A stretch of DNA of 64,000 bases, taken from contig NC_081847.1 of the NCBI RefSeq assembly GCF_963259705.1, positions 86,922,485-86,986,484 on the forward strand, written 5' to 3'. Within the stretch, counting starts at the first letter, position 1. Each line of letters starts with the position of its first letter. Position numbers and translations under genes: made by a program. This stretch comes from Myotis daubentonii. Taxonomy: Eukaryota; Chordata; Mammalia; Chiroptera; Vespertilionidae. Shown one piece after another: positions 40,960 through 53,222 of the stretch. The notes under the pieces are model-generated. The model made no database searches and was not told the DNA's origin. It was given only the letters and a program-made list of their open reading frames with translations.

Positions 40960-41690
40960 CCATTCTGGTTTCAACACCTCCATATCTCATCTGGATTATT
41001 GCTATAACTACCTGAATTATCTACCTATTTCTATACTTGCTTATAGTCTATTATCAACATGGAAGTGTGATCTTTCTAAACAGATTTAAATTATATTATC
41101 CTCTGTGTGCAAACTATTGCACTGACTTTTTATTTCAGTGGGGGGGAAAAAGCCTTTACAGTGGCTCATAAGCCCTATGTGATCTGCCTACTTCAGTTCC
41201 CCAACCCCATTACCTCCCGGATCTCACATCTCCCCCTTTTATTCTGCTGTATCCACTTGGCCTCTTTGCTATTCCTTGAACATGACAAGAGCAATTTCAT
41301 CCTTGACTACTGTACTGACTGTTCCCACTGCCTGGATCTATTACATATCCACTTCCTTGAAGTCATTGCTCAAATATTGCCTTTCAATTTAGCCTATCAG
41401 ACCACTCCTTCTAAAATTGCAATTGCCCATCCAGCTACCCGATTCTTCCTCATCTTGATCTATATTTTCTTTTTTCCCTAGCAAATGTCACTAGTCAATA
41501 TTCTATATTCTGTACAACTTTTTTATGTTTATCATTTGTTATCCATCTACTCATTGCTAACACATAAGCTCATGCTAGCAGATATTATTCACTGTTTTAT
41601 TCACTGAGGCATCGCCAGGATCTTGGGCATTATCAGGCAAATAGGAGGTCTCAATAGATTTTGTTGATTTAATGATGAAGGAGAAATTAA
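40960..41690 (+). repeat. L2 LINE 3' region
   Basis: A long L2 match in correct order: CATATCTCATCTGGATTATTGC, GTGTGATCTTTCTAAACAG, CAGTGGCTCATAAGCCC, GTGATCTGCCTACTTCAG, a CACTTGGCCTCTTTGC block, TTGAAGTCATTGCTCAAATATTGCC, and a 3' end GGGCATTATCAGGCAAATAGG..TCAATAGATTTTGTTGATTTAATGA. Confidence 0.8.
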
Positions 41691-43019
41691 ATATGGTGGA
41701 TTTATAAACCCTGTTTCATGCATCCCTGTGATGGTGGTGGCTGTAACGTAGGTGTCTTTTATAGTTTTCCTTAAGCCTTTGTGCGGGCTTCATTCATTCA
41801 CATATTTATTGAATACCAATGAAATTTTTTTGATGAATGTAAATAATTGTGAAAATAGGAGTTTTGCTAAGAATAAGCAAAATGAGCACAAAAGAAAAGA
41901 AACTGCACTTTTGTCCAAAGGTAATTTGGGGAATGGCTTTGCTACCTTGGGCTCCTAAAGGAAAATGCTGTAACGCATCCTCTGGTAATGATGTGGGTAG
42001 ACCACAGCAGGTCCAAACATTGTGAATTATTTTAAAGTATGCTGTTTTAAATTGTGGTATTTCTACACATGGTTAAAAAAGTCAAGTGTTTTGAGGCCAA
42101 TTGATTATTAATCACATGTTCTTTTTAGATGTTATAAGAACTACACCTTACGCCTCATCCCACATGACAGAGGATTTCTTTGCCCCAAAGGAATGGGCCA
42201 CAGCAGATCTGTCAACACAGGTTAACAATCCCAATGGATCCCTTAAGAAACAAACCTGCTGTCCTTGGTGCTGGGCCAACTGGACATCAAGCCTGACTGG
42301 ACACTTAACTGCTGCCAAAGAGCATTTCCTACCAGGGGCTGTTTTCAGTTTTTAGGCTTGAATCTCAAACTGATGTGAGAACAAACAAGCATTGGCCTGA
42401 GTGCATTCCTGCATCACAAACAGTGATTTTCTGTGGTTAGTTTCTGGGCTGAGGGCTAAGGGGAGCCACACAAGATCTGCCAACAGTCTAAGCCCTGGCT
42501 TCCCAAGCAACTTTTCAAAAGGCAACGCACTGGTTAAGTGCAGCAACCAATGTTGTGTGATGTATGTTGGGTGCTAATGTTTGTTTCTTGCTTTGGAAAA
42601 CGTTACAATTTTTTCTAAGGCTCTAATCCTGAAAATGGTGTTGTGAATGCATGCTAAGCCAAGGATGATGATTGGAGATTTCCTCATGGATATGCAGTGA
42701 GAGGTCGAGGGGTAATTACCAACCTCTGAAGTTGCCAAGTCATTTCCCATAATTAGGGTTAGTCAACGCCTCAAGAAGTAGGGAGTGAAGGAGGTAGTCA
42801 AGTTTTTCCCCCACTGCGTTTATTTTACAACCAGTTGTCGCCAACTACAACTTGGATGAGGAAGAGAAAGTGGAAATGAAAGAGTTGGACTTGTTTCTGG
42901 CATCGCAGTGCTCATCGTTGCTGCACTCGGAAACATTAGCTTCACTGACTCTGTGGTGGGTGGTCAGATAAAAGCCCAGTTGTTGTAGTGACAGAACCAG
43001 GATGATAGGGACAGAGCAA
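41691..43019. other. Unassigned, repeat-poor
   Basis: 1.3 kb with no recognised repeat or gene. 42700-42860 is non-repetitive with GGGGTAATTACC and CATAATTAGG cores and could be under constraint. Unproven. Confidence 0.4.
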
Positions 43020-43175
43020 GGACGTTAAGGTTGGACTGACCTCGGTTCAGTCCTGTGGTTTTGACCAAGTTCTACTTTGCATCTCAATTCCTAGCTATAA
43101 CATAGGTAATAATATGTCTATTCCATAAATATTTGGGAGAATTACCTTTTCCAAAAGCATTAAAAAACATGCAGA
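43020..43175 (-). repeat. MIR-like fragment
   Basis: Antisense MIR wording: GGTTGGACTGACCTCGGTTCAGTCC, TTGACCAAGTTCTACTTTGCATCTC, AACATAGGTAATAATATG. Strongly diverged. Confidence 0.45.
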
Positions 43176-43228
43176 GCAATGATGAACTGGTCAAGCTTCC
43201 CATGACAGTAGTTTTTATTATTTTTAAC

Positions 43229-43550
43229 ACAGAGGCGGTGATACAGCCATGGCCAGTTTTTCTCAGTGGTTAGAGCGTTGGCCCTTGGAACAAAGAGTCA
43301 TGAGTTCGATTCCCGGTCAAGGGCACTTACCTTTGTTGCAGGTTTGATCCCCAGCCCCAGCTGGGTCATGTGCAGGAGGCAACCAGTCTATGTGTCTCTT
43401 TCATATTGATGAGTTGTTGTTGTTGTTGTTGTTGTTGTTTCTCTTTCTCTCTCCCTCTCCTCCCTCCCTTCCACTCTCTCCCTAAAGATCAATGAAAATA
43501 ATATCCATGGGTGAAGATTAAAAAAAAAAAAGAACAGAGGCAGTGAAACA
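43229..43550 (+). repeat. Ves SINE (long subtype) with internal (TTG)n
   Basis: Body about 43246-43533, with TCTCAGTGGTTAGAGCG, GAGTTCGATTCCC (B box), a (TTG)9-10 run at 43413-43440 and AAAGATCAATGAAAATAATATCC..GGGTGAAGATTA before the A tail. Flanks ACAGAGGCGGTGATACA / ACAGAGGCAGTGAAACA differ at two bases. Confidence 0.93.
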
Positions 43551-44914
43551 AAAAAATTACAGTAAATAATGTAAAATTATTTGTATTGTTTTTATTTACC
43601 TTCTTAATTCAGACTTGGACGTTTCTGGATAGGCTAATGATATTTTAAGAATGTGCAGGGCACCTTTCTTCACCTATCCGTGTGATATTCCCAAACAGTA
43701 TATTGTTAAACTTGTTCTCTAGAAAAACAAAAGGAGCCCTGACTTGTTTAATTTGTCAGCTTCTATGGTATAAAATTTTTCACTATCACTAACTTCAGAC
43801 TACCATCTTTTTAACAACCATCTCATGAAAGTTCTGAATATTAACAGCAGGCTCTTGTGAGCCTGTACAAGTCAACACACCCTTGAGATATCCTAGCTAC
43901 AGAGATAAGTTACCTGAGATTGTCATGTTTATTTTCTCGCCTCTGAACATGCAATTCCTGAGAAGCAGAAAGAGTAGGAATTCAAATCTGCTCACCTAGT
44001 GTTCTCACTCTTATTCTATTCTCTGTGCCTAAAATTGTCTGGGATCATAAAAGTGCATTGATAAATAGAAAGCAAGGGAATTATTTCCGCATGTGTTAGA
44101 AGTTTTATATTTAAGAGTGTAAAATTCTTCATTTCCCCACATACTAGCAATTGAAAGTATCAGACTTAAGTTTTGTTGTTTGTTAATATTCAGAAATAAA
44201 ATCATACCTTATTGCTACAGTTTACATAACTTCAATAACTAATGTGAAATCAAAATTATATATCTTTTTCTGCAAGCATTAAGTGAAATAAAAAAAATAT
44301 GTCTCTGTGTAAGCAGGGAATCAGTTTTAATAAAAAATGAAATCTGAAGTAAGTCATTTAGACCTAAAAATACTTTGTAAAGGATCTTTGTTGTAAACTA
44401 TTTCTCTTTGTTGATAAGGAAAGCTAGGTTGCAGAATATTTATAACTCAGAGAGCTAAACAAAGAACATGCCTGATAAATAACCACATTGAGACAAAGAC
44501 TGAGAACTTGGCTCTCCATAATTATTGTTGTCAGATTACTATTACATGTGTGAGGGTTTTTCCTTTCAAACAGTTAAAGAGATAAAGACATTTTACTATT
44601 CAGTTATTTCACTTCTCATGGATGCAGTAAAACTTTGTTTGTCTGAATCATGAAATATGCTTAAAATTATGAAACATCATAAAGCATAACTGGTGTAAAA
44701 CATAGTAATATTTCATGAATGCAACTTAAATAATTATAGCTGAAATTCAAAACCTCAACTATACTCCAAAGCTTTGAAATATTAAAACATCTCCTGCCTT
44801 TTGAGATGACTTCTTTAATAAGTTCTCCTTCTTTTACAAAATTTATAACAAAATGCTTTCATTAATATCAAAATTTAATCATTTTATAGAACTTGCTTAA
44901 CTTTGAAACTAATG
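43551..44914. other. Unassigned, AT-rich
   Basis: About 1.36 kb with no repeat family or open frame of note. Confidence 0.5.
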
Positions 44915-45125
44915 AGATTGAGCATCTTTTCAAATGTTTATTGAATATCCTCCATGTGAAATTTCTGCTTATTGCTTAATCAAGGTGTTGGCCTTCCCAT
45001 TGGAATTGCAAGAATTCTTCATATATTCCAGATATCAATTCTATTTTGATTATTTACATTTTAAATATCTATCCCTTTGAGCCTTTATTTATTTTTATGA
45101 CAACTTTCCTTAAAATTATCCAAAA
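44915..45125 (-). repeat. Old L1 3' UTR fragment
   Basis: Antisense L1 wording: GAGCATCTTTTCAAATGTTTATTG, AAGAATTCTTCATATATTCCAGATATCAA, ATCTATCCCTTTGAGCC. Opposite in orientation to the L1 relic that follows. Confidence 0.6.
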
Positions 45126-45805
45126 AAGAGCACTTATGAAATTTGATAGCTTAATTAATACACTTAATAGTAAAAGATAATGCTGTTCCCTTATGGTTGG
45201 GAATAAGGCAAGGCTAACTGCTCTCCCCACTTCTATTAAACATCATATTTGAAGTACTAGTAAATGTAGTGAAGCAAGAAAAATAGATAAAAGCACATGG
45301 TTAGAAATAAAATAAGTAAAACTGTGTTTATTCATATGCAACGTGATTGCCTATATAGGAAATACTGCAGAATTCACAAAAATGCTATGGAATAAGTGAT
45401 TTTTAACAATTTAGGATACAAGATCAACATACAAGCATCAAGTGTATTTGTATACTGTAGCAATAAGAAATAACACAAATTTAAACAACTGTACCATTGT
45501 AATAGCTTTTAAAAAGTGAAATATTTAGTATTAATTTAACAAAATATGTGTAGGACTTACATACAGACAATAGCTAACTGCTGAATAAAAAAATCAAAGA
45601 TGATCTACATAAAGAGAGAGAGATTTTGTTTTTATGCCCTGGTAGTTTTAATAGAACAAATATGTCCATTTTTCCCAATTTGATCTATAATTATAACATG
45701 AGGATACATAAAAATTCCAGGATAGTCTCTTAGACATGGAAAGCTGATTCCAAAATGTATATGGCCAAATAGATTGGTCTACTTTAAATGAGAAAAGGTT
45801 AGATT
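45126..45805 (+). repeat. Old L1 ORF2 reverse-transcriptase relic
   Basis: AATAAGGCAAGGCTAACTGC, CCACTTCTATTAAACATCATATTTG, GTAAAACTGTGTTTATTCATATGC (where the catalytic FADD would be; the aspartates are lost), TAGGATACAAGATCAACATACAAG and TTCCCAATTTGATCTATAATTATAA, in ORF2 order. Dead. Confidence 0.82.
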
Positions 45806-46418
45806 GTACTTGGTCCCTTGCAAAGAGAAGTCATTAAACCATTAATATAATTAATAGATTCATTTTCTTCAAGGGAAGAGGAAAAATACAGTTTCCCTTA
45901 AGTTTTGCTTTCTCCTTCAGACAGTGTTTCTAATAAAAAAGATTTACTGTCATCAAATTGATTTAATCAGTGGATTTAAATGGTGCTTGACATTCAACCT
46001 AGTGATTATGACTTTGCTATATTTATGTGTTTAGCTCATTTGCACTTGGTACGCTTATTAAACACAGCAAATACTTTGCAGCGAAGTCTGCTGAGCCCTT
46101 GCAAGCTGGTGAAAGTCTAGGGCATGTTTTCCTTCTGCTCTCTTGAGCACCTCGCATTCTTATTAACGCATAGAGTATACAGGTTTACACGTTTGTGAGT
46201 TGGAGATGAGCTTGCTTCCATTACTTCAAGAAAAACTTCCTATTTTGTTGTTTTTCCATCAAGAGTACTTCAGTTTGGGGAATTTTAATATATTCTGCAA
46301 GGGAGAGAAGAAAGATGCAAATTTATTTGTTGTTTCAGAAATGAACATAGCTCCGAGCTCACTAAGGCTTCCATTAGATAAGAAAGCACAATAGTGAGGC
46401 AGACAAGTGGCCAGAACA
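45806..46418. other. Unassigned, AT-rich
   Basis: No repeat or gene was recognised. Two antiparallel frames at 46200-46525 run into the SINE that follows. Confidence 0.5.
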
Positions 46419-46666
46419 TGAGGTGCTATTTTGTTTTTTGTTTGTTTTAAAATATATTTTATTGATTTTTTACAGAGAGGAAGGGAGAAGGATAGAGAGT
46501 TAGAAACATTGATGAGAAACATCAATCAGCTGCCTCTTGCACACCCCCTACTGGGGATGTGACCGCAACCAAGGTACATGACCTTGACCGGAATGGAACC
46601 TGGGACCCTTCAGTCAGCAGACCGACACTCTTTCCACTGAGCCAAACCGGTTAGGGCTGAGGTGCT
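46419..46666 (-). repeat. Ves SINE (long subtype) with 9-bp target duplication
   Basis: Body about 46428-46657: ATATTTTATTGATTTTTTACAG, AGAGGAAGGGAGAAGG, CCTGGGACCCTTCAGTC, CTTTCCACTGAGCCAAACCGG. TGAGGTGCT flanks it at 46419-46427 and 46658-46666. Confidence 0.9.
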
Positions 46667-46689
46667 GATTTTAACCAGTCCCTCTTAAG

Positions 46690-46935
46690 TCCCACTCTCA
46701 CACAAAGCCTTTCCTGATGGCACCAGCTTACACTGGAATTGCACAGTACCCTGCAATTTAAAACTGTCTTATATGGATTTAGAGAAGCTATTTTAAAATT
46801 GTTTTTAATAACTTAAACTTGTCTTTATTGGGACTGGCGGTATGTTCCTCACTTTGTGTGTGTGTGTGTGTCTCCCACAGACCATGTTGTAGCGAAAGCA
46901 CTCAGTGGGTACCCAGTAGATACTTCCATTGCTTC
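46690..46935 (+). repeat. Probable L2 LINE 3' end
   Basis: CACAAAGCCTTTCCTGATGGCACC at the left and GCACTCAGTGGGTACCCAGTAGATACTTCC at the right fit the start and end of the L2 3' UTR. The middle is weak and includes a short (TG)n. Confidence 0.5.
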
Positions 46936-47692
46936 TTCCCTGAAGAAGAAAGCTTGTCTGTTCCCCACCATTGGCAGAAATATCAAAAGTAGTGGATCCT
47001 CAAAATGTTAATTTGTTGACATTTAGGAAAGAAATATACTTGGTCTAGCTTGACCAGAGGTGCTGTCCTTTTGACCTACAGCATCTTCACAGTTGTGTTA
47101 AAGAGAACATAGCTGTCACTTTTGACTCCATGAAATACTACACTTTCACTGGCCTTATTGGCTTTGCCTTGTTTTAATGGGAATATAAACAACTCTGAAA
47201 GATCCAATAATTTTGGCTCGTCCACAGAATCAATATATCCGACTGCTGCTTTCCTCAGCTAACCAGCATTCAATTCCCCCAGAACAATAAGGAGACTAGA
47301 GAAGATATGTCTGAGAGCCTCGCTAACAAGAAAACATCTGCAGAGGCCATCAACAGACCCCTGAAAAGCACAGCGCTTTCTGTACAGCCTGTCTCTTCCT
47401 CCCGCTCTACCTCCTTGCCCAGCACCCATGCAATTGTGGCTTCTGCCAGTCCCATTCTCATAACCCATTTTCAGTGTTGTTTTCTCTGGAAGTGTCATTG
47501 TCCTTCCTGAACTCTAGTCTCATAAGGCTGTGCAGCCCTGTAATCAGCCTGCATCTCTGTCTTACATCAGGGCTGCCTCTCCCTTTCTGTTGAGTTCCCT
47601 GAAGTCTTACATTGTTAACCTAGGGGGTAACAAAAAGGGTTTAGTCTTGGTTGGGAATTCTAATGGTGGCAGGAGGCCTGCTGTGGGCTGTG
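46936..47692. other. Unassigned sequence
   Basis: Two antiparallel frames of 63-79 codons at 47259-47510 overlap. No product or repeat was recognised. Confidence 0.45.
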
Positions 47693-47780
47693 CTCTGAAC
47701 TGAACATTTGTGCCTTTTCAAAACTCTAATGTTGAAGCTCCAGTCCCCAAAGTGATGGCACTGTGTGATCCCGATTGGAG
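47693..47780 (+). repeat. MLT1-type LTR 5' fragment
   Basis: GTGCTCTGAACTGAACATTTGTGCC, AACTCTAATGTTGAAGCTCCAGTCCCC, AAGTGATGGCACTGTG: the opening of an MLT1 LTR, about 85 bp only. Confidence 0.55.
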
Positions 47781-48084
47781 CCAGCCCAGTGGCAACGCTG
47801 ACACACACAGTGTGACAGTGTGAGTGATGCTCAAAGGATGGGAGTCCTTGATGCCAGCCCTGTGCAGCAGGCGGCCAGCCTGGAGCTTAGCCTACCTTTG
47901 AACGAACGAACTGCTTGCTGTGCGGGAAAGGAATTCCTATATTGTTTACACTGTTTTGAATTGGGGTTTTCTGTGACTCGAAGCTGAAACCATCACGGAT
48001 ACAGTAGGTTGAGCAAAGATGGGTTATTAGAGCTTCTGCTTTACCTACCTCCAAAGGTTCTAGTGAGAATGTGATGAAAGACAC
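47781..48084. other. Unassigned sequence
   Basis: May contain more of the decayed LTR. No other feature was seen. Confidence 0.4.
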
Positions 48085-48420
48085 TCTTATACCAACAATT
48101 GATTGGTCACCTGTGTGCTAAGAACAGTTCTAGGCAGTGGAGATATAATGGAGATAAGTTTCCCTGCCCTCATGAAGCTTATCCCAGGGAAGAGACAATA
48201 TGAAAAAAAATTATACGCATAATTTTTTTTTCAATAACAAGTGCTTTGACGGACGAGTCAAAGGAGCAATAAAACGGTATAAGTAGTAATAACTAATTTA
48301 GTGTATTTGCCTGGGAGGATTTCCCTGAAGGTCCAATTGTTCATCTGAGATCTGCAAAAGGGGGAAACGCTGGTTCTGAAAGCATTAGGGTGCTGCAGGT
48401 GGAGACCCGGTGGCTGTGTG
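48085..48420 (+). repeat. Ancient mammalian LINE-like repeat (family not assigned)
   Basis: CCTGTGTGCTAAGAACAGTTCTAGGCAGTGG, CCTGCCCTCATGAAGCTTATCC, GAAGAGACAATATG, then TTTGCCTGGGAGGATTTCCCTGAAGG. Same type as 38215-38580 and better preserved. Confidence 0.5.
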
Positions 48421-49259
48421 GAGCCTCTAAAGATGGAAGGAGGAAGAGCGTTGGCCTGGCTGGCAGGCAGTGAGTGAGGGGCGGTGTGCGTCACGCACTT
48501 ATGCAAATGGCCTGTTAAATAATTGGCACTTAGTGTGGGTTCAGTGACAGTAGTGCAGATGATTAAAACAAGATGATAGGAATTGTGGGTTTGCTTTACG
48601 AAGAATTACAGGAGAAAGCTGAAAATTGCTTCTAAGAGATTTAAATGATTAATATAGAACATCCATTGTAGGTTATTATGAAAGAGGAGACTGTGTTAGG
48701 GGAGCATTGCTAGTCTTTGAAACACATGCCATCCTAAACTGGACATGCTCAGGGCCACTGCCACAGCCATGGTCCTGGGCGTGATGGGCAAGGGGTCCGA
48801 CAGAGATCTATGGTCCCACCGGCACCTCTTCATCCTGGATTTCTGGCCTTTTCTGCAGCATCGGCTCTAGCCTCACGTCCAGGTTGTGGAAGGATGTGAC
48901 GGCATGTCACACAGAGCAGCCCCATCGCGTTGTAAACGTGCAATGTAGACTATTTATGATGATGACATTCATACTTTTCTGCCTCAAAAGGATACCCTGA
49001 TTTCTAAGAGCTTGTGAGTCCCACACGTGATCTAAAAAATGATGTGTTGGGAAGCGGAGAGCAGCTGGAGACTCAGGGGGAGGGAGCAAAAGGGAGGCTT
49101 GAAGGTGGGGGAGCGGGAGGGTCATGTTTATTTTTAAGACACTTACATATTCAGAGCATACTTCTTTTAACTTTTGTGCCAAAATCCATCACTCTGTGTT
49201 TTTAGGTGCTGGCAGTTACAAAAACTGTAAAGTGATGGAGTGTTAATTTTTAATAAATC
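48421..49259. other. Unassigned, with a GC-rich patch at 48740-48920
   Basis: The patch (GGTCCTGGGCGTGATGGGC region) stands out from AT-rich neighbours and could be a small retrocopy fragment, but I recognise no gene. The rest is plain. Confidence 0.4.
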
Positions 49260-49800
49260 CTCAGGAATAAATGCAATAGCTCATCCATGAAGGATGACTG
49301 TGTTTCTTTCACTTATGAAGAGACCTTGATAATATATTAATGAGCAGCATAATGCTCACCCTTCAAGGGTGACATGCTCCATATATATGCAAAAGCCACA
49401 TCACCCCGTGCTGAACTTTGGATACTGTCCAAATGTCCTCCCTCTCTCCTGGTTGGGAGCCTGTCATATCTGTTTGCGAGGTGCTTGCTCTGGCACGGCT
49501 TAGACATAAATAATAGTGTCTGGAGGTTAAAGCACCCAGGCATATTCTCCTGATTGATCAATTAATCAATTTCAATTGATTACCAGAATGTTCTATTAAT
49601 TCCATTACGATGTCTATAAAGGGAAGCCATAGCAATTAAACAAAAAGACATTTGATAGTGTTTGGGATAATTGAATTGGTAAATTTATTAGCTTTCAGTT
49701 ACTTACTTCCAATATACATAATTTATATTTCATGTTAGTCTTTTAAATGGGAAAATGCGTATGGGATCATTTTAATTAAGGAGTTGATTTTGGTCTGCAA
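49260..49800. promoter_or_regulatory. Candidate developmental enhancer or conserved noncoding block
   Basis: Repeat-free sequence dense in homeodomain and PBX-like cores: TGATTGATCAATTAATCA then ATTTCAATTGATTA at 49551-49582 alone contains six overlapping ATTGAT/ATCAAT/TTAAT words. Further TAAT cores lie at 49335-49345, 49590-49600 and 49670. Function is inferred from composition only. Confidence 0.35.
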
Positions 49801-50316
49801 TGGAGCCCTGAAAGCCCCAAGTTTGTAACTGGGTAATTTCTGTTTTCAAAGATGATGCATTCTGATTTTATTTGTATTGCTCAGAAATCTCATTCACAGA
49901 CCACGTAGGGATGTTAGTTGAGGAAGAACACAGTGTGGGGTGAAGAAATGATGCCAACTGTAGCAATATACGTACATGAAATATGCACAGTGGTGGGAAG
50001 ATAGAGCTTCCCTAAGATAAAGACAGAAAAGTTAAGACCCGTCCTGGTGCTTGGCAGAGAAGGAGGAAGGGGATGTCGGAGAGGGACCAGGGCAGGGGTT
50101 CCAGGGGGCCCTGTGCTGGAAGTCTTGGAAGGCTCAGTTTGTATAGTGAACAGAGGCTCCGGTGACCCAACAGCACGGAGAGGCCTAGGCCTGGAGTTTA
50201 GAGGTCATCTAAGTGGACCTGGAAGACAAACTTTCACCCTGCTGTAATTCATGAGTGCTGGGGACCCCTAGGAATACCCTTCATCATGACTAGTCCCTGA
50301 TAATATTATTTACATA
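49801..50316. other. Unassigned sequence
   Basis: A purine- and GC-rich patch at 50060-50190. No gene or repeat was recognised. Confidence 0.5.
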
Positions 50317-50630
50317 CTAGAGGCCCGATGCACAGATTTGTGCATGGGTGGGATCCCTCAGCCGGGCCTGTGGGGATCAGTGGACCTCCGAGCCACCACA
50401 GCCCAGCCTTACCTGCCAACTTGGGGGTGGGGGCGAGGAGGAGTGCATAGGGGGAGTATCCCTGGGAGAGCTCATGCCACCGCCTATGGGTCCACTGAGT
50501 GGCGCTCCCACTGTGCGAGCGCACTGACCACCAGGGGGAAGCTCCTGCGTTGAGCTTTTGCCCCCTGGTGGTCAGTGCGCATCATAGTGACCCGACAACT
50601 GGCTGGTCGCTTGGGTTTTATGTATATAGA
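50317..50630 (-). mobile_element. Nonautonomous Helitron (HeliBat family B)
   Basis: The minus-strand 3' CTAG is at 50317-50320 with hairpin ATGCACAGA/TTTGTGCAT. The minus-strand 5' TC is at 50629-50630, between host A (50316) and T (50631). It carries a 20-bp perfect inverted repeat (50519-50538 / 50561-50580) with two CTCF-like cores. No coding capacity. Confidence 0.94.
50519..50580. promoter_or_regulatory. Inverted pair of CTCF-like motifs in a Helitron
   Basis: GCGCACTGACCACCAGGGGG (50519-50538) and its exact complement (50561-50580), spaced by 22 bp. The left motif reads CCACCAGGGGGAAG and the right, on the minus strand, CCACCAGGGGGCAA. Occupancy is inferred. Confidence 0.6.
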
Positions 50631-51437
50631 TAGTCAAAGTGTTAGTGGATGCAGGCTTTTATGATGGGAGTTCACAAACCTTTATAAGTATATCTCTTCA
50701 TGCCTGTGTTCAGCCTGATTAGAAAATCTTCTTGTGACATGTTCAACTTTCTGAAGGAATTAAGTTACTAATTAGTGAGAGTTGTAGCTTCTGAACCCCG
50801 TGGTGCCCATCTTTCCATGCCTGGAGCCTGTCTCTGGCTCTTACTGTTACAGTGCCATGTCTATTTGGCTTTCCTGTAGCTTCCTCCAACTGTGTGACAG
50901 TATGATTCCCACCAGCTCTTGGGATCCCGTGGGGTTAGACATGCTTGAAATGCAGAGCTTACCTACCCCCCTCTGAGTGTGTGTGTTTTTTCCCTTCAAG
51001 TAGAGTATGTTTTATTTGCCACTAATTCTTCTGAGTCCCAGTGACATTCCGAATTTATATTGATTTCATTGGGTTAAATGTCCCAGGTTCATTTGTTTAT
51101 TACTCATACTTTTTTCATTGCTACAGACACTCTGAAGTTATCATATTGATTCCTTGATTCTCTTCTCTGTTATTTCTGTTTATGGGTTACTTGGCATCTC
51201 CTCCATTGTTTCTTTCTTTTTCTACTTCATGCCAGTAAATTGGAAGAGCAGCATTTTATAGTGCAAGCTGGTCATTGTCCCTTGTTTTCTCAAATTTCAT
51301 TTGAAATCTCTCTTTCTTATTTTGTCATCTCCTAGAAAACATATTCTACTCAGGCCCCACGAGGTAAACTCTGTTCCTTGCCAGGAACTTTTCATTTGGT
51401 GTAATAAGTCATGATCTGACTTCCCCTCTCCCAATGC
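50631..51437. other. Unassigned sequence
   Basis: No gene or repeat family was recognised. Confidence 0.5.
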
Positions 51438-51454
51438 GCTCGCATGCGCGCGCG

Positions 51455-51485
<31 letters not shown>
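51438..51485. repeat. (GC)n-(AC)n alternating tract
   Basis: CGCATGCGCGCGCGCGCGCG followed by (CA)n: 48 bp of strict purine-pyrimidine alternation, a second CpG-dense example after 3530-3601. Confidence 0.97.
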
Positions 51486-53222
51486 CAAAAAACATATGTT
51501 CTTTGACACCATCTCTGTAGCCCATTGTTTATTATTACCTCATGACCTCAAGTTGGTTTTGAAGTCATGACCTTTAATCAGATAAAAAAGATGAAAAACT
51601 CACCTCTAGCCTCCAGCCTTTTTGTTTCTTGGGGAAAAGACAGACACCTTTCCCATTTTTAGTAGAATAATTTGTTCTTATATCATTCATATGTGGACTT
51701 ATCTGTGATAATGATAATTCAGTAAAAAAATTTAACATGATTGTATTTAAAGAAATTTACATAATTAATGAATACTAGATATAGGTTCCAGATGAGTAAG
51801 AATTGAGGCTAGACTATCCTCAATACATGGAGTTAGTCAAATCTAATCCTTGTTGAATCTATTCTAGCTGACTAATTTGTAAAGTCTTAGAAATCTCATT
51901 GAAAGATAACTTAAATCTTATTGATAATTATACTTAGATGTTAACAAATACATTTGGCAGACATGGGGGTGTAGGGATGATGAAAGCTAGAGTGTGGGTG
52001 GATGAAATGGACAAATTAACCTCAGTGGAGCAAAAAGCCACCCGAACCCAGGAAGTTGCTGGTTGGATTAAGCAACTAGGCTTGGATATGGGCAGAGAGC
52101 AGTGGGTGATCATAACGCACTAGGTAGAACAGCAATTGTTATTAGCTAAGTTCTGTTGGAGGAACTAATGTACTCAAGGAAGAATGGGACTCTAGGATAA
52201 TGCTAAAATAACCCCATCATTATGGGGCATGGAAATTCTGTGGGAGTTTATGTAAGAGAATTTGTTTGCCTCTTAGATGGATTTGTCAGCACCAGAAATC
52301 CAGGCATAGCAGTGATGGAAAGAGCCATAATTAGGAACATGAAAAAATATACGCCAGTGCCATCATATGAACAGATAGTTCCTCTGCCATTAGAGCTATA
52401 AGCCAAGCAATGATGGACAATATCAGAGACGGATGGAAAAGAGAGCTCCCAGAGCAGAGGGAGAGCAGGGGCTGCAGTGTTTTAAAATGTACCCAGGATA
52501 TGTTTTAATCAGATGGCAGAAACAAAGACAACTACCTTTCTAAGAAGAGTTTATTACAATTCCTATGAGGAGGCAGGACCCCATGTCCCACAGGGCCATC
52601 AGGGGAAGCACCTGAGTTGTTTAAGTGGTGGACGAAGCAAGTGAAAAGCATAGGCGTGGTTAGGTGCTGACATCCCCTATTAAGCAGGAAGTGAAACACA
52701 GATGCTGGGATCTGTGCAGGCTTGTAATATGATCTTCACTTTTGTATCTGCAAAAACCCATGGTGTAAACAAAAGAGGTAAAACCACTTGGTCCATTAAT
52801 GTGACCCTGTGACACCAGATGCCAAATCATCAATGACAGAACCTCAAGAATGACTATTATATGCAATAACATGCGAATTAAGTGTCTGACAAACTTATGT
52901 GTCTTTGCAGATAAACCAGGAAAGGAAGGGGCTGAGAGGATTTCTATAAAAGTGGCCTTGAGAAAAACTAAGACCCTCCCCCTGTTGAGTAAGGGAGAAT
53001 ATTTTAGTTATGATTGCAAACATGTGAATTAACAATGTTGACAAGGTCTCTTAGTCACTTATTTAATAAATACTTTTTTTTTTAACCAACTGCGACTCCT
53101 CTTGGATCAGTACATACTTTTTAAAAGTAGAGCCATCCTGGCACTAACTTAGTAATATCAAAATTAAGGCATTTCTCCCCTGAAGACAAAGACAGAAAAA
53201 GACAAAGACAGACAAAGACAAA
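51486..53222. other. Unassigned sequence
   Basis: 1.7 kb. A poly(T) run at 53071-53082 and a (GACAAA)n-like purine tract just before the next Helitron (53185-53222). No gene or family was recognised. Confidence 0.45.

Noticed and set aside
48740..48920. GC-rich patch as a possible exon or retrocopy
   Set aside because: I could not match the translation in any frame to a known protein, and there is no clear splice pair.
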